A program made the position numbers and the translations under genes. This document shows, piece after piece, positions 49,561 to 59,919 of a stretch of 64,000 nucleotides of DNA. Each line of letters opens with the position of its first letter. Position 1 is the stretch's first letter. The DNA lies in assembly GCA_028583415.1 (NCBI GenBank), contig CM053276.1, positions 117,953,002 through 118,017,001 of the forward strand. Reading direction: 5' to 3'. A model generated the notes under the pieces. The model saw nothing but the letters and a program-made list of their open reading frames with translations. It had not been told where the DNA came from and searched no databases. Source of the DNA: Protea cynaroides (lineage: Eukaryota > Streptophyta > Magnoliopsida > Proteales > Proteaceae).

Positions 49561-50370
49561 AGGGCCCGTTTGATAAAACTTCTGCTTCTGGATTCTGGTT
49601 CAAATTTGGATTCTATTCCAAGCTACTCTAGGATTATTTTGGAGTAGAAACTTGTTTGATAACGCAATTCTGAAATGGATTTTAGAGCATCGTTGGATTA
49701 AAAACATGTTTGATAACACACTATCCCTCCAATTGAAGTCTAGAAAAACAGTCGTAGTAGTAGTGGTGGTGGAGGCGACAGTGGTGGTGGTGTTGGTGGT
49801 GGTGGTAAAGGTGACGGCGACGATAGTGGTGGTGGTGGCGGTGGTGGTGGTTGTGGTGGTGGTTGTGGTGGTGGTGGTGGTGGGCGGTGGTGGTGGTGGA
49901 GGCGGCGGCGGTGGTGGTGGTGGTGGCGGTGGTGGTGGTAGTGGTGGTTGTGGTGGTGGTGGTGGTGGTGGTGGTAGTGGTGGTTGTGGTGGTGGTGGTG
50001 GTGGTGGTTGTGGTGGTGGGTGGTGGGCGGTGGTGGTGGTGGTGGTGGTGGTGGTGGGTGGTGGGCGGCGGCGGTGGTGGTGGGTGGTGGGCGGCGGCGG
50101 TGGTTGTGGTGGTGGTGGTGGTGGTTGTGGTGGTGGTCAAGTGATAGTCATGTGAGTGTCGATTCTTTTTTTTCTCTTAAAAAGTTGATCCAACAGCTTG
50201 GAGCAAGTATTTATGACTCCAAAATTTTGGATCCTGGAGTTATTCTGAATCCGGTTCATTCTGTGGGAGTTGGAATCTAACTGGACTTATCAAATGCGCT
50301 TCTACTCCAAAATGACTCCCTGGGAGCCAGAATCCATAGAATCCTGAAACAGAAGTTTTATCAAACTAAA
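49561..50370. mobile_element. hAT-like MITE with expanded GGT tract
   Basis: The left end AGGGCCCGTTTGATAAAACT and the reverse complement of the right end TTTAGTTTGATAAAACTTCT share GTTTGATAAAACTTCTG. Both arms go on with 'ttctggattct'-type sequence. The middle is a long GGT/GTG/GGC tract. It splits the same LINE RNase H a second time. A target duplication is not clear by eye. Confidence 0.7.
49757..50140. repeat. (GGT)n/(GTG)n trinucleotide tract
   Basis: About 380 bp of GGT, GGC and TGT-interrupted triplets. All plus-strand frames and one minus frame are open only because of the repeat (poly-Val/Gly/Trp, poly-Thr/His). Not a gene. G-rich enough to form quadruplexes on the plus strand. Confidence 0.9.
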
Positions 50371-50560
50371 GATGTGTTACATTTAGCTTCATTATGTGAT
50401 GTTTGTAATTTCAGCTGTCTTCCAAGAGGAGCTAACATGGTTGCTCATTCCCTTCCTATGCCTCCAAGCTCCACTGGACCACCTCCCCTCTCCCCTCTCC
50501 CTCCTCGCCATGCATCTTTGGGCACAACCTCCCGCGGTTCAGGGTATCATTATTAGATCG

Positions 50561-51576
50561 GCCAATCTGATTCGTATAATTTTAGAGCTAGCCAATCCCA
50601 AGCCGAGTCTTTTTAACACTAATTTAATAAGACCAGACACGGACCAATTTCCCATTGAATTTGACATGGCCAATACCGTGTGTCCCATGGACTATAATCC
50701 TCTCATGTCGGACATGGGAATATCCAGTTCGATAACTGCGCACGGTCAACGACAGCCACTGAATATTCCTACGTCACCACGAGTACAGGAGAGGATTATT
50801 TTCCCATTCCCCCTCTCTCTCCCCCATGTTATGCGCTTCCTGCAATTACTGGTGTTCAGAAACAACGATTACCTCCTGCTCTTCTCGTATCTCTTTCTTA
50901 CAGAGCAATCTCATCTTCATAAAATACAAAAAGAGATTTCAATTGCTCGATCACCGTAAGCAGGTGTTCCCCACTCTCTCACCAATACCTTGGACCATGT
51001 CTGTAATTTTGCTCCCAGCCTTCGTCATCGTCGTTTGGTTTGAGGGTCGTGATTTTGGTTTCTGGAGAAAGAGCAAGGTCATCATCCATGACTCTTGGAA
51101 TAAGCAGCGAACTCGATCAATGGTTCTTGTGTGTGATAGAATCTACAAAATTTATTCTTCCATTTTAAATCACCAAATCACTTGAAGAGAGATAAATAAA
51201 AGAGTTCCACGAATTTGCATATTCCATCTCTTCAGTGGTACAAACTGAATACTGCCGCCTATCAGCGGACTCCAAGATTAGTATCGGTTGGGAGAAATTC
51301 TAGCAGGCACATGCGGACAATCCCCTTTGGATATTGTCAAACACAGTTGCTGACATTCCATGACTATCGGACTTTGAGTAACTCAGATTCCATGAGCTTT
51401 TCACGCTCTAATGGATAGACTTCCTTCTATGAGATGGGTGCGGACGTGCGGTATCACTCGCAGTCTATTATTATTATTATTTTATTTTGGATACAAGGAG
51501 CGCACTCTCGCGTTCTCCCCATAAATATATTATTTCTCATAATTAATTACTCTCATATAACGATCGTCTTCCCAAC
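50561..51576. other. Intergenic between LINE and hydrolase-like gene
   Basis: Includes a family-B-like palindrome at 50692-50800. 50820-51190 is open in two frames but no motif was recognised. AT-rich before the next gene. Confidence 0.4.
50692..50800. mobile_element. Palindromic MITE, family B (diverged copy)
   Basis: The left arm ATAATCCTCTCATGTCGGAC pairs with a right arm reading back AATAATCCTCTCCTGTACTC. 'ggaatatccagt' and 'ggaatattcagt' continue the arms. The centre is GC-richer than in the other copies. Confidence 0.5.
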
Positions 51577-51642
51577 GTGTGTATATATACATTTTTAATA
51601 GTGTAGGTCAGTCAATTTTCCCAACAAAACGAGAAATTTATC
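51577..51642 (+). promoter_or_regulatory. Possible core promoter of the hydrolase-like gene
   Basis: GTATATATACATTTTTAAT at about 51580-51598 is TATA-like and lies about 50-60 bp before the ATG, leaving a very short leader. Confidence 0.35.
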
Positions 51643-53003
51643 ATGCGGATTCCAGTCTTTCAATCTTCACTGCTGAGGACATCTTCTGTTTGGTCTGCTA
51701 CTCCGTTCAACAGTCTGCGTTCTCACTTGCAATTTCACTGTGTTCGCTATTCAAATCTCTTGAAAACCTTTAAAACCACTAATTCTCAACGAACCTTTGC
51801 GATCATGGCTGGCAGCGAAGAATTCGTGAAAGGAAATGTATTTCCCAATGGCGTCGCAGTTATCACCCTCGATCGTCCCAAAGCTCTCAATGCTATGAAC
51901 TTAGGTCTCTCCTGACACCTCATGATTCTCGATTTGTTTTTAATTGAGTTGCACTTTATGCGATTGAAGTATTCTTCATGGAGGTGGAACCATAGTTGTC
52001 GTTGTGGTAACTTGGTTTCACTTCACAAAGGGCTTGAAAATTGCTTTTGTTTTTCCTCTTTGAGTTCGGTTTATTTTCCCTTATAAAGAGAGTACGGCTT
52101 GTTTTTGTTTCTAAATTTCTAAATCTGTTGTGGAATTTAATAATTGATTTTTGGAAGATGGAATGTTTACAAATTTGTTTCCATGCATTTTCGTAAATTT
52201 TTTGAGAGAAACAGGAGAAGTTGGTCTACGGGGTCGGTAATGCTTAGATGTGTTGTCGTCAGTTATGAAATATTTCATTTAGTGACTGCCACTACGATTG
52301 TGCTGAAATGTTACTGGATTTCTATGGCAGATATGGATTTGAAGTATAAAAATTATCTGGAAGAATGGGAAACGGATCCTAGGGTCAAATGTGTTATGGC
52401 AGAGGGCAGTTCATCTCGTGCATTTTCAGCAGGTAACATAAAGGAAAAGGAACATGTTTTTTATGCTATTAATTAATAGCTTCTTGTAGCATGTTTTCAT
52501 TTTCTCCATTACATTTTCTTCTTCGACAAATTTATTTTCATAGGATTTTGTGTTTTTGGGTATTCGGTGTAGTTTGAGGGTGATCATTCGTGATCAATGC
52601 CGGAATGGACATTAAGGGGTTGTTGCTGAAATTCATAAGGACAAAAGCACTCCTCTTGTGGAGGTGGTCTTCTCAGTGTTTTGTGTCATTTGCGTCTGTC
52701 TCATGGTTGCATGACTAATTGTAGTTGTTATTAGGTGTCTACTACATGGCTGCATACTGCTTTATAGTTGTTTTTAGCAAGTAGTCTTGCTAGATATGCA
52801 TCCATTTAATAACTAGTGAACTTAGTTTGATCTGCAGGTATTATTAGATGTCTACTACATGGCTGCACACTGCTTTATAGTTGTTTTTAGCAAGTACTCT
52901 TGCTAGGTATGCATCCATTTAATAACTAGTGGCCTTAGTTTGATCTGCAGGTGGTGATGTGAAGCAGATCATAACCAGTCGTCGAAAGTCAGATATGATT
53001 GAG
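51643..53003 (+). CDS. 3-hydroxyisobutyryl-CoA hydrolase-like gene, first three exons only
   Basis: Exons 51643-51904, 52331-52432 and 52951-53003, in phase, giving 139 residues. What I see: an Arg/Ser-rich, acid-poor N-terminus (about 1-54) like a mitochondrial presequence, with a second Met at 55 (MAGSEEFVKGNV); the crotonase start GVAVITLDRPKALNAMNL then DMDLKYKNYLEEWETDPRVK; and the oxyanion-hole stretch SSRAFSAGGDVKQI. Known: plant CHY-like proteins of this type are about 400 aa, belong to the crotonase fold, and relatives act in valine catabolism. The continuation (usually starting VFTAEYSLIC) was not found before the window ends. The exon 3 donor, GAG|GTCTTG, is weak; reading through gives a stop two codons on. 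Either the rest lies beyond several kilobases of repeats or this is a truncated copy. Confidence 0.65.
52603..52663 (+). pseudogene. Decayed alternative exon of the hydrolase-like gene
   Basis: In intron 2 the sequence encodes GMDIKG and, after a 1-base deletion, VAEIHKDKSTPLVE, the segment that occupies the same place as GDVKQI... in other plant CHY-like proteins (from memory). Its phase fits the flanking exons. The acceptor reads CCG where CAG is expected, and one G is missing from the GGGGTT run near 52616-52621. Both defects would prevent use. Confidence 0.65.
52725..52950 (+). repeat. 113-bp tandem duplication carrying the exon 3 splice acceptor
   Basis: Two copies, about 52725-52837 and 52838-52950, with few differences. 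Both end TTTGATCTGCAG, so the acceptor of exon 3 is present twice. The second copy abuts the GGDVKQ codons. Confidence 0.88.
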
Positions 53004-54500
53004 GTCTTGTGACATTTTTATATTGAATTGGCACAGTCAGCACTTTATTACTTAATGATGGTTCCCCAACTCATGGTTTGCAATGCAACTTTGTTGTGAG
53101 TAAGGAGGAAATGAATGGCAGAAACAGAGGCATCCTCTCAAAAAACAGACATGTTGGAAGTAGCAAATCTAGTTAGGGTAAAGAACAGTTCGCCGTGGGT
53201 TTATTTTGGGCTTCAGCCTGATTCCCAAGGCATTTTATATTATCTTATGTAATACCAGTGTGGGGTGTCTCACACCTCAATTTCAGAACTCCAAAATGCA
53301 AACTTGTCTCACAGTTCATTTCATGCATCATGACATCTGAGATAATTAAATCTATGTAACCATGCAAGAGGAAATAAATGTGCTAAGAATAAGCTGCATT
53401 CAGGTCAGTTATGTAAATGGCATATAATTCAGCTGCAAGTTGATATATCATACGAAGGTATGTACCTTAGACCTGGTCTTGGAACCTGTTTTCATCTACT
53501 AAGTACTAACTACTGACCCAATACTTCAAAAAAGAAGTTGGAGACAATAGATATCTAATAGTTTTGTCAACAAAGATATGCTGGACTGTATCATAAAGTG
53601 AACATTCCAATGTCTGACGTGGCTAATTTTAAAAAATGGAGTATTCCTTCGTAGATTTTCATGACTGGCTAATTGACCAATTATTTTCCTGCCTGGACTA
53701 CTTCAGTGTTTTGGGCTTCTGGCTCACAAATTAGAGAGGTCTGATGGAATTTTAAAACTTCAAATGTCCTATGGAGTTCTAGAACTTCAAATTGTCCTAC
53801 AAGTAGAAGGAACTTCAATTGGATAACATGACTTGGAGTTATTACTGAGATGGTGTATTATTTTATTCTCTCGGAAGGTCTGATATTATGAATTTGTTTC
53901 CTTTAATTATTTTTGAGAAAAGCCTTCAGCAGAGAATGCTGATTCTCATTGACATGAAGTCCCAATTGTCGAGAAAAGGAATTGGAACGTAAGGTATCAT
54001 TACCTGTTATTCCCTTGTCCATTTCTATTATTACTCAATATGGTGCAAGGTAATGGGCTGAGAGATTGCTCACAAAAGGTTCTAACCGATGTTTCTCAAC
54101 ATTGGCAGCCGGGGAGATGCCTATCTCCTCATATTGGTTGATGTTTAAAACAGACGGGGAATCCATGGCCATTTGTTTCTCTTCTGTTCTTTTGTCTTGA
54201 AACTGTGTTGCCATTTTCTGATGCTGTTGCCAGTGCCTAGGTCTTTCCTAAGGGTATTGTGCAGGCAATGTGGTTTTGGTCCTTTGGCCCCCTGGTAAGA
54301 GGGTTAAATTCTTTTGGCAGTCCACTCTCCATGCAATTTTATGAAGCATCAGGGAGGAGTATAATTCCAGGCGATTCAAAGATGAATGTCTCAGAACAGG
54401 TTGTGTTACAAACGATCTTAGTGAGAGTGTCCCATTGGGCTGTGGCAGATCTTATCTTCCAGGATATTCCCAACACCTCTCCGTTTAGGGGTGGTCCCAG
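53004..54500. other. Non-coding DNA after hydrolase-like exon 3
   Basis: No further crotonase exon was recognised. 53262-53300 (TGTCTCACACCTCAATTTCA) resembles the start of the LTR-like units at 12.2 and 14.1 kb. Direct repeats at 53745-53800 ('ggaattttaaaacttcaaatgtccta'). Confidence 0.45.
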
Positions 54501-54524
54501 ATCGTCTCACAAAGATCTTTCGCT

Positions 54525-55218
54525 TAAGCCATTATGCTCCATTGGCATCCTCTGGTTTGCATCAAATTGAATTTAGATGGTTGCTCTTTAGAAAATGTGG
54601 GCCCTTCTGGAATCACAGAGGTGATTAGAGGTGCAGCAGGTCTTGTTTTGAGAGTTTATGATGCAGTATTCAGCTGCCAGACAGAAGAGGAAGAGAGGCT
54701 CCTGCAATAGCATTCTGGCCCTGTGGTTCATGGTGAACTAGTTTTCTGGTTCAATTGAAGCTGTGATTCAAGTTCTGGTTCACAAAATACATCTCCAAAT
54801 TGTGAGCTAGTTTTTAGGAGTTTATTTCCATTATTTTATTATTGTTAAGTTGTTTAGACGGACAGGAATATAAATTATAATATTCCAGATCTATTTTGGA
54901 CTCAAATATTTTTTACAATTATATTCCACATCATCTATTTTAGATGAACTAGAATAAGAGTTATTATATTCCACATCATAGTCAACTAGCAGCCAAGAGA
55001 ATGCAATGAAGTCACCGATGATTTGGCTAAGCAAGGGATAGTCCAGCCTGTATTATCTTTTGGGATGACGTATCCTTTAGGATTCTGTTGATGTTTTTTT
55101 CAATCTTTTCGTTGTTCCTCTTTTGTATCGAGTCCACTTAGTTGAGGTAGTGCTGCCCTCAATCTTGTTATTGTATCTTTAGCATTCTTTTCTCTAATAA
55201 AGCTATTATTAAAAAAAA
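54525..55218 (+). mobile_element. LINE RNase H and 3' end with poly-A
   Basis: 54531-54650 reads IKLNLDGCSLENVGPSGI followed by RGAAGLVL, the start of a LINE RNase H. 54993-55090 reads RECNEVTDDLAKQGI, its end, then a stop at about 55090. The 3' UTR closes with CTCTAATAAAGCTATTATTA and eight A's at 55211-55218, the usual tail of plant L1 elements. A long deletion and stops lie between the two parts. No target duplication was located. Confidence 0.75.
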
Positions 55219-55620
55219 GGTAGATTGACGGACACAAGAGCTACCATTGTTATAGACCTGAAGTTGACCCATAAAACATTGTGTTCGAATGTTTCTTTTC
55301 TGTCTTTGCTTCAGTGTTCCCACCTCCTTGAAAAAATATTGAAAACGTGCATGTGAAGTAGTATTGCTCACCAGTTATTCAACCTACAATTAATGTAATT
55401 TGGGTTTTAGAATAATGAGATGCAGTTAGAGCCTCACTTATGTCTTGAGCAGTTGTACCTTATGAAATACTTCTGAAATGGTTTATTTCAGGACTATGTT
55501 TTGCAAATTCAATGTTTATAGGAAGATATCAAGCATGATTTTTCTTAGTTCTTTTACTTTGTCATAGTCTTAGCTGCACTTTTATTTATTTATTTTTTGA
55601 AGGTAAGGGGTGTTTGAAAA
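55219..55620. other. Non-coding, no gene seen
   Basis: AT-rich sequence between the LINE tail and the homopolymer block. Confidence 0.4.
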
Positions 55621-55691
55621 AACGGGATATAAAAAAAAGGGGGAAAAAGGGAGGGGGAGGGAAAAAAAAAAAACAAAAAAAAAAAAAAAAA

Positions 55692-56106
<415 letters not shown>

Positions 56107-56259
56107 AAAAAAAATAAGATTACCCAACCAGAGCAGCTCATTGTCCTACTTTTTTTTTTAGTTATGATTTTTCTAGGGTGTGCTGATTATTTTAAGATAT
56201 AGTCAAAATTTTTATTTTTCTTTTGTTGGAAATTATGTGGTATGGTTGTATGTATTATT

Positions 56260-56425
56260 AGAGGGCGAGCCTTGGTATGATGGTAAGGTTGTCATATTGC
56301 AACCTGGTGGTCACGGGTTCGAATCATGGAAACAGCCTCTCCATGTTGTGGGGTAAGGCTGCGTACATTCTGCCCTCCCCAGACCCTGTAGTAGCGGGAG
56401 CCTCGTACATTGGGACGCCCTTGTA
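56260..56425 (+). mobile_element. Au-type SINE with 15-bp target duplication
   Basis: 166 bp. It starts AGAGGGCGAGCCTTGGTATG and has a tRNA-like A-box region and B box GGTTCGAATC (56316-56325). The body is 'ggaaacagcctct...ggtaaggctgcgtaca...ccccagaccctgtagtagcgggagcc', matching Au SINEs as I remember them. Both sides carry GTTGTATGTATTATT (56245-56259 and 56426-56440). Transcribed by Pol III if active. Confidence 0.92.
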
Positions 56426-56440
56426 GTTGTATGTATTATT

Positions 56441-57270
56441 GTTGTGGTGTGCGAATATTTACTGATGGATTTTTAGAAGCTTAAAGATCTAGGTTTCAGA
56501 AACTCTGATTAAACCAGACTCACAGTGCAGGTTAAGAAACCAGAAATTAGAAAATAACAGTAAATTGAAATCCGATGGTCAGATTTGCCAGAATGCAATA
56601 TTACTCTAATCAAGTATGTAACTTGAAAGAAAATAAGAAAATTAGAAAATTGAGAAGGAGAAGAGAGGAAGAACTAATTCAGTTTCTGCCATTCTGTTGA
56701 CCATATGTCTCCTCTTCCTTAGTTCTTCCTCTCTTCTCCTTCTCAACTTTCTGGTTTTCTTATTTTCTTTCAAGTTACAAAGTATAAAAACAGAATGTCA
56801 GAAACTGAAATCAATGCATGAGTGATGAGTCTGATCTCTTTCTTTGGAAGAATCCTTCTAGAATCAGCACTCTTATCGAGCTGAGAATCGAGATCAATGC
56901 TTGGAATGAGATTAGAACAGCAAATAGATGTGATCAGAGTAAATAGCAGAAACAAAAGAACTTATATGTAATATAAAAACAGTATCTAGGACTCAGAATC
57001 TGAAACAGAAACTAGAACAACAACCAAAATCTGAGACAAGATCTGAGAACTTCAGGAAAGTCGATTAGCAGTAGGATTTTTAGTAAACAACAGCAAAATC
57101 AGATTTTGAAACCATGAACAAGTTCAAAACAGAATCCAATTATTAACAGAGAAACCAGATTTGAAAACTCTGATGTATTCAATATGGATCAGGAAATCCA
57201 GCAACTAGAATATGTGTAAGAACTCAATAGAAAACCAGAAAATTGAAACAAGGGATGCGCAGAAACTTGC

Positions 57271-57273
<3 letters not shown>
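56441..57273. other. Non-coding, no gene seen
   Basis: Contains an imperfect inverted repeat at about 56625-56780 ('aacttgaaagaaaataagaaaa' against 'ttttcttattttctttcaagtt' with 'gagaaggagaagagaggaagaa' inside). The rest is 'cagaaac/cagaatc'-rich low complexity. Confidence 0.5.

Positions 57274-57364
<91 letters not shown>
57274..57364. repeat. (TA)n microsatellite
   Basis: About 45 TA units. Confidence 0.97.
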
Positions 57365-57368
<4 letters not shown>

Positions 57369-57552
57369 CTTCTTGATTGAATAAAGAAGAAAATAAGAAG
57401 AAATATGGAAAGAGGGATATGAACTTGGAATCACCACCAAAGGCCTCGATTGGAGTCAATCAATAAACGTACTGAATCACCATAGCATCGAATTGGATCT
57501 GAATCACCACAGAGCCAAAGGCAAAAGCCAACTTCATTAATCAATTTCGTTA

Positions 57553-57554
<2 letters not shown>

Positions 57555-57616
<62 letters not shown>
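57555..57616. repeat. (AT)n microsatellite
   Basis: About 31 AT units, 190 bp from the preceding TA tract. Confidence 0.97.
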
Positions 57617-57619
<3 letters not shown>

Positions 57620-57974
57620 CTTCTGAACAGTTCGACGTTCAAGGGTGGGCCTATTTCCAATTCTGCCTGAGAGCTTGTTTGTGTGGGCTCATGTCCGTAT
57701 TTCCGTACTTTCATCTCATTCCCTTCCTCTATGTGCCCTTCTCTTTCCTTTCCTTTTGCTTTCTAAGCAGGGGTTGGAAGCTACTCCTAGCTGTACCTAC
57801 CTTTTTTTTTTTTAGGGTCAATATCAGCAATGTAGTTCATCCAACGATAAACCTAATCCGAATTATAGAGCTACTACACAATCAAACCCGAACATTTTTC
57901 CATTCATTTATTCCAAAATTCCTAAATTTATTGTGCCTTGATTCGCAATGCAATATTCTCTGTGTTCGAAAAAA

Positions 57975-58131
57975 ATTCTTTAGTATATCCTTAAGGCCCC
58001 TACTCAGTAGTTCCGTAGCTGGTTTTTTTGGATGTTTTCTAGGATCAGAAGGAACCGCTATAATCACCACCACGTGCATTTCATTCTCTTCGATCTTATC
58101 TTTGATTGCTTTTTATGAAGTTGCACCGGGA
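57975..58131 (+). pseudogene. nad5: Mitochondrial nad5 fragment (NUMT)
   Basis: Reads SSSVAGFFGCFLGSEGTAI then SFSSILSLIAFYEVAPG, the N-terminus of plant mitochondrial NADH dehydrogenase subunit 5 (complex I). The start codon region is lost and several residues differ (R to C, M to I, V to I). It stops matching at about 58131, where a TAG follows. The plus-strand sequence just upstream (57818-57974) may be mitochondrial flank. A Pro codon stands where the mature protein, as I recall, has Leu after RNA editing, which would favour transfer of DNA rather than cDNA. Confidence 0.85.
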
Positions 58132-58300
58132 GACTCATAGAATGGCAGAGGCAAATAGAGCTTTTGCACATTTTTGTTAATCCACGAACAAGATCTATAT
58201 AGACACATAGATCCATGGATCCATACATCTCGATCGGAAAAGAATCAATAGAAAAAAAAAAGAATCGGAATTGATCGATATCTTTCTCGATATATATATA
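58132..58300. other. Possible organelle-derived DNA, unplaced
   Basis: Sequence such as GCAAATAGAGCTTTTGCACA and 'tagatccatggatccatacatctcgatcgg' has the look of plastid or mitochondrial spacer and adjoins the nad5 fragment. I could not place it. Confidence 0.25.
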
Positions 58301-58625
58301 AACTCTCTAAATATGACTCCTAACATGACCAAAAATAGTCTAAACCAACTAGTAACCAAATTAGCTACGTAATTGACCAATAAAAGACTCAAAACAACTC
58401 TTATTCTAACTAGAGCTCAAACTTAAACTAGTTAATAAAGTAAATCTCGTATTCCTAACTCCTATGTATAAACTCTCTAAATATGACTCCTAACATGACC
58501 AGAAATAGTCTAAATCAACTAGTAACCAAATTAGCTACGTAATTGACCAATGAAAGACTCAAAACAACTCTTATTCTAACTAGAGCTCAAACTTAAATTA
58601 GTTAATAAAGTAAATCTCGTATTCA
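58295..58625. repeat. Tandem duplication of about 165 bp
   Basis: Two copies (about 58300-58455 and 58468-58623), starting AAACTCTCTAAATATGACTC and ending 'taataaagtaaatctcgtatt', with a handful of differences. Non-coding. Confidence 0.9.
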
Positions 58626-58883
58626 TTATAGTAGCTCATTAAAGGAAAACCCGTTGGACCAAAGGCCCGACATATATAGAACTCATCTGAGGCTTATTTA
58701 CACTAAAATAAGCCCACTTCTCTGATTTATCTGCATCATTTACCTTAACTAGTCTTTGGGTTATTTACATTGGTAACTTACAGTGCTAAGTTGTTTTTGT
58801 GTGATGATGTTTCTAATGCATGCTTATGCCAAACAATATTGTCATACAACTTCGATAATGTGCATGACTTAAAGTTCTATTTA

Positions 58884-59277
58884 TGTTGTAACAATTTCTC
58901 AAAGAAACAACCAGTAAGTATACAACCAGAAATTAAAAGAGAAGAAGATTGAGGAGGAGAGAAAGAGAAAGAGAAAGAAAAAGAGGGAGAGAGATTTCGA
59001 CACAACAATGTGCTGTAGCCCAAATCGTTAAATAGCTCTCCTATCTACCTTGTATTTATAGAGAAAGAAAATAAACAGATTTACAAGGAAAGTCTCTATT
59101 CTAAGAAGAGACAATAAGAGAAGATTATAGTAATAAAATAAAAGGAAATGAATCTGTAATTAACTAAAGAAGGAAGAGAAAGGGGAGCCAGCACTAGATA
59201 TCGCTAGCGCTAGCTAGCTCTAGCTATATCTAGTGGGTCCCAGTGGGTCTATGGGCCTATGGGCCAACTTCGTAACA
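58884..59277 (-). repeat. 3' LTR of the Copia element
   Basis: On the minus strand it starts TGTTACGAAG right after the purine tract (59278-59286), has a TATA box CTATAAATACAAGG (about 59048-59062), and probably ends near TTGTTACA (58884-58892). The inner boundary is certain; the outer one is a guess. Confidence 0.6.
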
Positions 59278-59284
59278 CCCTCCC

Positions 59285-59608
59285 TTAAGCTGGAGTGTAC
59301 AAATCAGCCAATCCAAGCTTGTAACAGTTCAATCGGTATGCTGGTCCAAATAGAGGTTTAGTGATAATATCCGCAAGTTGATTTGAAGATGAAACAAATG
59401 GAGCGACAACAAGCTTCTTCATAACCGCGTCACAGACAAAATGACAATCCACTTCTATATGCTTAGTACGTTCATGGAATACTGGATTACTGACACTATG
59501 GATCATAGCCTGAATATCACACTTTAAGGTCATAGGTTGAGAAATAGGAAATCCCAACTCTTGCAAAAGATTCTTCAGCCACATTAATTTGGCAGTAGTC
59601 TGTGCCAT
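59285..59608 (-). pseudogene. Copia RNase H fragment
   Basis: Reads HERTKHIEVDCHFVCDAV and SSSNQLADIITKPLFGPA, the closing part of a Copia RNase H, ending in a natural stop just before the purine tract. Upstream in the same frame is a TAG before SKYRAMA. Confidence 0.85.
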
Positions 59609-59919
59609 AGCACGGTATTTAGACTAAGCAGTGCATTTAGAGGCAGTGGTTTACTTCTTACTTTGTCAAGTGACGAGATTGCCATCAATGAAAGTACAAT
59701 AACCTGTAGTGGAACGTCTATCACTGAAAACCCAACAATGTCAAGATGACGATATCGGGAATAAACAAGACCTATGCCTGGAGATTTCTTGAGATAACGC
59801 AAGATATGACAGGCCGCCTCCCAATGGACAACTTTAGGAGCTTACATAAATTGACTCACCACTCCAACATCATAAGAAAGGTCAGGTCTAGTAACAGTAA
59901 GATAAATTAGCTTCCCAAC

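Larger units (their letters stand above)
42420..50560 (+). mobile_element. Degenerate L1-type LINE, split by two younger insertions
   Basis: LINE pieces lie at 42420-44118, 49524-49560 and 50371-50560. In order I see: the end of a reverse transcriptase (EDDCLMFFQ, near 42490), the 'GGLSFHDPHLRNKAILPKLAWHLF' type segment (42763-42840), the zinc-binding-type reverse transcriptase segment (ACHICIEQIES.DHILLTCPFARAIW, 43460-43530), and RNase H (GEALAIRSAMNS near 44010; RVESDNYEVI near 44070). After the insertions the same domain resumes with CNFSCLPRGANMVAHSL (50407-50457). Frameshifts, stops and a 23-base poly-T at 42671-42693 show it is inactive. The 3' end past 50560 was not found. Confidence 0.75.

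Noticed and set aside
49652..50280. Overlapping frames rich in Val/Gly/Trp, or Thr/His on the other strand
   Set aside because: Translation of a GGT microsatellite inside a MITE; no start context or homology.
50396..51185. Overlapping frames of 187 and 119 codons before the hydrolase-like gene
   Set aside because: The front is the end of the LINE RNase H and the rest crosses a palindromic MITE; no conserved domain.
52826..52838. Using the first TTTGATCTGCAG as the exon 3 acceptor
   Set aside because: It would insert intronic sequence with a stop before GGDVKQ; the second copy joins in frame.
56260..56425. Possible tRNA gene because of the B box GGTTCGAATC
   Set aside because: No cloverleaf could be drawn; body, length and target duplication fit an Au SINE.
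57679..58140. A 153-codon plus-strand gene
   Set aside because: Only the last 52 codons match anything (nad5), without its start; the front is random open frame.
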